Shown: positions 58,649-64,000 of the stretch, piece by piece
Position numbering within the stretch: the first letter of the stretch is position 1
Layout: every line of letters begins with the position of its first letter
Assembly: GCF_910591885.1 (NCBI RefSeq)
Contig: NC_063271.1
Coordinates: forward strand, 9,107,001 to 9,171,000
Direction of reading: 5' to 3'
Length of the DNA stretch: 64,000 nucleotides
Source of the DNA: Bombus terrestris
Lineage: Eukaryota; Arthropoda; Insecta; Hymenoptera; Apidae
The notes under the pieces: model-generated
Told to the model about the DNA's origin: nothing
Database searches by the model: none
The model's input: the letters and a program-made list of their open reading frames with translations, nothing else
Translations under genes and position numbers: made by a program

Positions 58649-59738
58649 CATGATCATCACAATGTTATTCTACGACTTTGGATCGGTATAGATTTTCAAA
58701 AAAGTAGCCGTAAAATTAAACTTTGCCTTGTAATTCAAAGACAAATTTTTGTTCTTATTGCATCGTATTGTACTCGTCACGAAGATCAAAGCCTTAAAGG
58801 AACCATCGATCGCAACTCAACTGTTCTCTTGGAAAAAAAATATTAAAATGCCATTAGTTTTCGAATTCATTTTATTTGTAATGCGTTTACATTTTGCAGT
58901 CACATGTAGGGATAGCACCTGTTATCGCACGTACATACGCCAGATGCATCTTTACATACCCTATATCTTCCTTTCTTTTTCTCTTTCTTTTCTTCTCGTT
59001 ATTTACATTCTATATTTCGGCCAATTTTCTACCCAATATTAAGGCAATAAAAGCTATATTTAATTATATTAAACTATTATAATTATAAACAATTATAAAA
59101 ACTATATTAAACTGTATTTAATTATTTAACGGATGTAACTCATCTATCCAAACTATGAACGATATCTTTCACGACTTCCAAAAGCCATTTGTGTCAGAAC
59201 TGGCGAACGAGCAAGCCACAGATGAGAAGCAAGTCTGCATTCTATTCACCATGATTCAATCTTTTCATTCAAAAATTGATAGGTTGGTTGACTAGTGTGA
59301 TGTGGAGAATTATCATCGACCGACCTACCAATTTTTTCATCATCTAAATTTAAGGCGCAATTTTGCTCAGAAACTTGGCCGAGATATAGAAATGTGAGTC
59401 CGGTTGCTTAAATAGCAAGAAAGGAAGAATAGAAGATATGAGATTTACAATCGTGGTTTCAGGGCATTTACGTGCGACACTAAATGCTATTTCCTTTGTA
59501 TCTGACTGCAAAATGTAAGTATTATTATTACATATAAAATAAGTTCGAAAGCTAATGAGACTTTAATATTTTTTTCCCAAGAGGACAGTTGAGTTGCGAT
59601 CCGTGTTCCTCTGAAATTTGTTATGCTCATCAGTAGAATACGATGCAATAAGAAAAATTGTGACCTTGAATTTTACGATTTTTTTTTTGCAGATCTTCAT
59701 CGATCTAGTGACGTAGAATAACACTGTGATGCTCGTGA
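58649..59738. repeat. Long imperfect inverted repeat, arms about 390 bp
   Basis: Left arm about 58649-59040, right arm about 59358-59738 in opposite orientation, spacer about 320 bp. Perfect blocks: CTTATTGCATCGTATT (58754-58769 versus 59637-59652), GATCGCAACTCAACTGT (58808-58824 versus 59585-59601), TTACATTTTGCAGTCA (58887-58902 versus 59503-59518). Similarity runs colinearly through the arms with small gaps, including an extra block of about 18 bp in the left arm. In both arms one frame ends with the same peptide-like end (DRNSTVLL, two residues, then KY and TAA), but further upstream the right arm is frameshifted relative to the left. No flanking target duplication was found. Confidence 0.85.
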
Positions 59739-62104
59739 CAAATCGTTCTTTATATATCTGAATACAGAATGTCACTATCAGGTGGCTCAGAAAACTCGAA
59801 AAATTCCTATGACATTACATCGATAAGTTTCCATAATTTTGTTACGATTCTATCGCTAATCATCCGGATGAAAACCTTCACTGGGAATTCTGTCATTTGC
59901 AATTAGTCTTTTCCATTTATGGATCTATAATCTGGCATATGAGATGATTCTAACTTTTGAAAATTGTATCATTTGAAAATCTTCGGCTGAGACAATTGAA
60001 ACATCCTTCATTATCAGTGAGAGGTAGAAGTTCGAGTAGTGGAGGATGAAGCTTGTGGTGGGGATGGAGACGTGAAGGATAGAGATAGAGAGGCGAATAA
60101 AGAATAGAAAAAGAGAGCGAAAGATGGAAACTAAAGTAATAGAACCGATGCCGAAGCAGAATGAAACCCACGTGGTATCTAACGTCTTGAAACAGTTAAA
60201 AATAAAGCATGCATATTTGCAGTAGATTATTAATAATCACACTGGTTGTTCTTCACATTTCTAATAAAGGATACATCGCGGAGGAGAAATATAAAGAGCA
60301 CAACGTTTAATTTCCTTATTTCATTCACATGATTGGTCATAGTCGTAAATCTATTCCTTTTTTATTCTTTTTGAAAGATTATCATTGGCCAAATCAGCGA
60401 TTAATATCTTGTTTCGTGCTGTATAGCGACAGCATCCAGTTTTATTTATTTTTAAAGCAGTAGTAGGTGGCGTGGGTATCGGGCATCTGATTTGTCAAAC
60501 TAAAGCTCACCAGGCAACTAACAAAGAAAAATATACAACACACATGTATATGTAGCCTCTGTAGAAGTCGCTCATCAGGCGATAAGATTAAAGGAAATGC
60601 CTACCCGGATCTAGCAATTTCACTGTTCTTCTTCTGATATCTTGTGTTCTATTTATTTGGTTTGCGAATCTAGGAAATAAGAATGAACGAAGGGCGGTTC
60701 ATTAGAGCACATAATGATCGAGGTTACTTTATGGAACTTGTTACTTAATTGTTCAAGCAGCGCTTGTTGACACATTTATCGAGTGTTTTTCTTGAAAGTT
60801 CTAGGACAACGTCGAATAATAATCTCAATATCCATTTTATCCCACAATAACAGTATTTCTAGCTTCCTCAGATGATTTACGTTCTTTATCCTTATTTTAA
60901 GATTTATATCCTCATGTTTATAAATTATTATCATGTGTGGTATGATAAACTGATTAATGGTGTTTTAACGTGTACTTATACCTACAGATTATAATTATTT
61001 ATCATTCGTACTATTATTTATCTTTTGAAATACGCGAAAGGAAAACTTCCATTTAATTGATTTACAACTGCAGGTAAATCATTGTAACTTTCATGATTAA
61101 CTGATTAATATCCGCAATCACAAGTAAACGGTCATATATCGTTCGACTCACTACATAATTAAACCATCCAGATAAACATTGATTCTCTATTAATCTTTCT
61201 ACGTTACACGCGAATCGAATCACCAGGTGCATACATTAATTTTTAATACTATCAATATTTACGGCGATAAATTTGACTGTGTTACTATTGACCGTGGCAT
61301 TGAATTAAATTGTACCGTTTTATCGATGGTGAGACTACAACAAAAATTGCAATAAAAAAATTAATTCAAGTATAAAACACGATTGAAGAATTTTTATACG
61401 ACAATCTTGCTCTTATCTTAACAAACAAACTTCTACTGTTTCAAGAATATATTTCGTACGAAGTTGAAACGAGGAATCGCTCACGTCAATAACGATTTTC
61501 TCATACTTTGTCCAAGCTTGAATCATTTTTTTTATTAGAAACACACGATTACGATCGAAAGAACGCAACAAGATTAGTTCTGCTCTTTTCGTGTCTATGT
61601 GACCCAAACTAGATTAGATATTAGACATTCCAATAAAGTATATTATAAAAATACAGATAGTTCTTAAATATTCTTAGTATTCGATATTTGCGAACTCCAC
61701 GCTTCTTATAAATAAAGTATCCAAAAAAAAGGAAGATCTGAGACACGAACGTGAAAAAGAAGCGAGGAGAACAGCAGGGTTAAAGAATCTGAGAAGAGTA
61801 TCTTCAACGACAACACAAGTTCTTTGATTTTTGCCGATGGCTTGTGTTATCGAGCGGGAAAATTCGCGGTAATCAATCGTTGGACGCCTAAAACGTCGCT
61901 GCATTAACGTAGCAAAGAATTACGAAAGGTAAAGTGTTTTTTAAGGTAAACCGGCTCGTTTCACTTTGTAGATGCCGGTGTTGAGTAGGCTTGGTAAAGG
62001 TACATACTCGAGCCGCATCGTCGCTCGTCCGAATCATGCCGTGAGTGACCAGTAAACGAAATGGCAACGAGTACTCTGTGTGCCGTGTACGTGGTATGAT
62101 GCTA
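59739..62104. other. Intergenic, upstream of a new + strand gene
   Basis: AT-rich to 61.7 kb with no recognised gene. From about 61.8 kb the sequence becomes GC-richer as it approaches the promoter at 62.1 kb. Small ORFs here look random. Confidence 0.45.
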
Positions 62105-62137
62105 TATAAATAATACTTGGCGCGAACCCTGATCAGT
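62105..62137 (+). promoter_or_regulatory. TATA box plus TCAGT initiator
   Basis: TATAAA at 62105-62110 lies 30 bp upstream of the A (62135) of a TCAGT initiator at 62133-62137. This is the canonical arthropod core-promoter geometry, in a GC-richer island upstream of an ATG exon with a good donor. No downstream promoter element was evident at the expected offset. Confidence 0.65.
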
Positions 62138-62174
62138 CGAGTTGCGGCGGCCGTACCTGTCGCAACACACAATA

Positions 62175-62198
62175 ATGCATCGTACCATAACAAACTGA
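62175..62198 (+). promoter_or_regulatory. Very short uORF in the new gene's leader
   Basis: The first ATG after the predicted start site opens a seven-codon frame closed by TGA, ahead of the presumed coding ATG at 62424. Confidence 0.3.
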
Positions 62199-62423
62199 AA
62201 CCGGTTGTCCTTTTTCACATCTTTCGCTGCTTCGCGTTCTCATTTACCTTAACCTTGTTCTGTACTTGCGTCGTGCGACTCTTATATATATATATACATA
62301 TATTTCTATTTTATTCTTTTTGACGCACCGCATCCAGGTGATATACTTCGTGTGCCTCTCTTTCTCTCTTTGTCTCTTCACCTTATTTCTCGGTGTGTAC
62401 AGAAGAAGTGACCCACCAGCAGA

Positions 62424-62459
62424 ATGTCGCACGACAATTTCGGATTTACCTCGAGTACG
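62424..62459 (+). CDS. First coding exon of an unidentified gene (partial)
   Basis: An ATG about 290 bases downstream of the predicted transcription start opens the frame MSHDNFGFTSST, exactly twelve codons, ending in the donor ACG|GTGAGT, a near-perfect splice site in phase 0. The rest of the gene lies beyond the window or was not recognised within it. I do not recognise the protein from these residues. Support comes from the promoter, the clean ATG and the strong donor. Confidence 0.5.
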
Positions 62460-64000
62460 GTGAGTGACACTATTTATATTTACTTTGCTCTCCTTGCTTA
62501 TGTTTACCTTGTTTACGTAGGATGCTCGCACTAAATACATCGATTACGCACTGATATGCTTTGTCGTCCACGATATATGAATCGTTCTTTTTTAGCGGGG
62601 ATTTATATTCAGATTGTATCGATATATAGTATTGGAAATCGTTAAAGGTCGATTAGGCGAATTAGCATTACTTTTAACCATGCCATGTAATGTACACTTT
62701 TTGGAGACAATTGATATTTAAATTGTAGGTAGAGATAAAACAGAGATCTGTTATCCACTGGGTGAATTGGCGGTATGATTCGATTCTTGTTTGATTCGAT
62801 CCTTCTATCATTTGTATATTTGTGTTAATTAATGTCTAGGTGAATAGAAATGGACATATTTGTTATAGTTATATTAATATGACACATGTAATTCGATTAC
62901 TTTCATTTCAGTTTAGGAAATTTTGTTTTTGTATGGAGTACGAAGATTGTTTTCATTTCATCAATTTAATTGTTTAAAAATTGTACGGTATACTGTGGTC
63001 AATATGAATGACGTGTTTCATGATTATTTCTTCTCTTCCTCTTTAGTAAAACTTTTCTTTGGGAGAAGAAAATTGAGATACGCTTTACATGACGAAATTT
63101 GTCATTTTATAAAATACGAAGAAACACAATAGTAAATTCGTAATGTACAAGGAAATATGTTTGTTGAATTATTTTAAAATTATATAGGTATACATGTCAG
63201 AATTTTCAATCATAAATAAATACTATAGGAAAAACATGATCTTCTGATTATAATTTGTCACTATAATATTTTTCTTCTTCACAAGTATTAAAATTATCGT
63301 TCATTAATAATAACACTATTTATTTCGTATTTCGTATCGTTCCAAATGTTTTATTATATAATTCTATTTATATAATTCTATAATGAAAATTGACTACTTT
63401 ATGTTGTATTTCAAGATTCTGTTTCTTCAAATATATCTAAAATATACAAAAATATATAAAAGAAAGTTATACAAAAAAGATTAACATCAATTGAATATTC
63501 AAAATTCACTAAATGCTGTAGATTTTTTGACGAAATTTTGCATCTTTAACATTCAAACAAGCAATAATATTAATGAAATATTACTACACACGAAGTTAAA
63601 AATGTTTCGTATTAATATAGTATATCTTTAGACAAAATTAGTAAAACTATTAAAATATTCATTATGAGCTACTGCGTATTCGATTCTGCGGTTGCTATTA
63701 ATCGATCGATCTCGAATATCATCGAAAAGGGAAAGTTGAATGAAAAATTATCCACATCGAAGGACAATATTGACCAGAACTATGTGACGTCAATGCTCGC
63801 AATACGCAGAGGAAATTCGTGATTTAAATTGGAGCAAGTTTTTTATGCTCGAGATCGAATCGAATTCCTCGACAAGTTTTTTTCTGCTGAGATTTCAGTC
63901 ATTAGGATGTGAAATTCGATTGGAACTGTGAACCGCTTTTGTCGAACGGTCAGTGAAACTGTGTCCTTCGTATCGAGATTACTATACTTTTTTATTCCTT
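62460..64000 (+). other. Probable first intron of the gene starting at 62.1 kb
   Basis: AT-rich, no further exon recognised. The last 350 bases become somewhat GC-richer (with ATCGATCGATC), but no splice-bounded coding segment was identified. Confidence 0.4.

Noticed and set aside
58649..59738. Inverted repeat as a microRNA precursor
   Set aside because: Arms of nearly 400 bp and a 320-bp spacer are far larger than any microRNA hairpin.
1..64000. CRISPR arrays, bacterial operons, rRNA or tRNA genes
   Set aside because: The sequence is eukaryotic with spliced genes; no regular spacer array, rRNA block or convincing tRNA cloverleaf was seen, although a computed tRNA scan was not possible.

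Overview
The window is a piece of an insect nuclear genome, most likely from a hymenopteran (a bee is the best guess). It is AT-rich with GC-richer coding exons, has many short GT-AG introns, carries arthropod-style core promoter motifs, and contains mariner and Tc1-like transposon ends. The proteins read from the spliced exons are clear insect orthologues. All exon boundaries were assigned by hand from splice signals and reading-frame phase, without transcript data.

Layout. From 2142 to 11590 (+) lie the last 17 coding exons of dual oxidase (Duox); its first exons are upstream of the window. Directly convergent to it, at 14423-12379 (-), is the dual oxidase maturation factor (DuoxA; Drosophila moladietz), so enzyme and chaperone are neighbours. 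From about 17.8 to 38.3 kb (+) runs one large gene for a smoothelin-like calponin-homology protein, with a possible proline-rich alternative N terminus, a very large internal exon (27258-31118, open to a stop at 31348-31350) and a C-terminal CH domain reached only if an internal donor is used. From 39 to 57 kb there is a compact housekeeping cluster in mostly alternating orientation: geminin (-), Spt4 (+), gamma-synergin (-), mago nashi (+), a small zinc-finger-like protein (+), a GDPD1-like glycerophosphodiester phosphodiesterase (-) and the SNF2 ATPase SMARCAD1/Etl1 (+). From 57 to 62 kb is gene-poor and holds a 1.1-kb long inverted repeat. At 62.1 kb a TATA plus TCAGT initiator starts a further + strand gene, of which only a 12-codon first coding exon is visible.

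How the genes relate. Duox and DuoxA are functional partners: DuoxA is needed for Duox to leave the ER and make hydrogen peroxide at the plasma membrane. The housekeeping genes act in separate processes (replication licensing, transcription elongation, AP-1 trafficking, the exon junction complex, lysophospholipid metabolism, chromatin remodelling); their proximity looks like compact promoter sharing, not a pathway. The introns and gaps carry several local tandem duplications (period about 150-170 bp), three non-autonomous Tc1-like elements and one mariner end. The least explained structure is the long inverted repeat at 58.65-59.74 kb.
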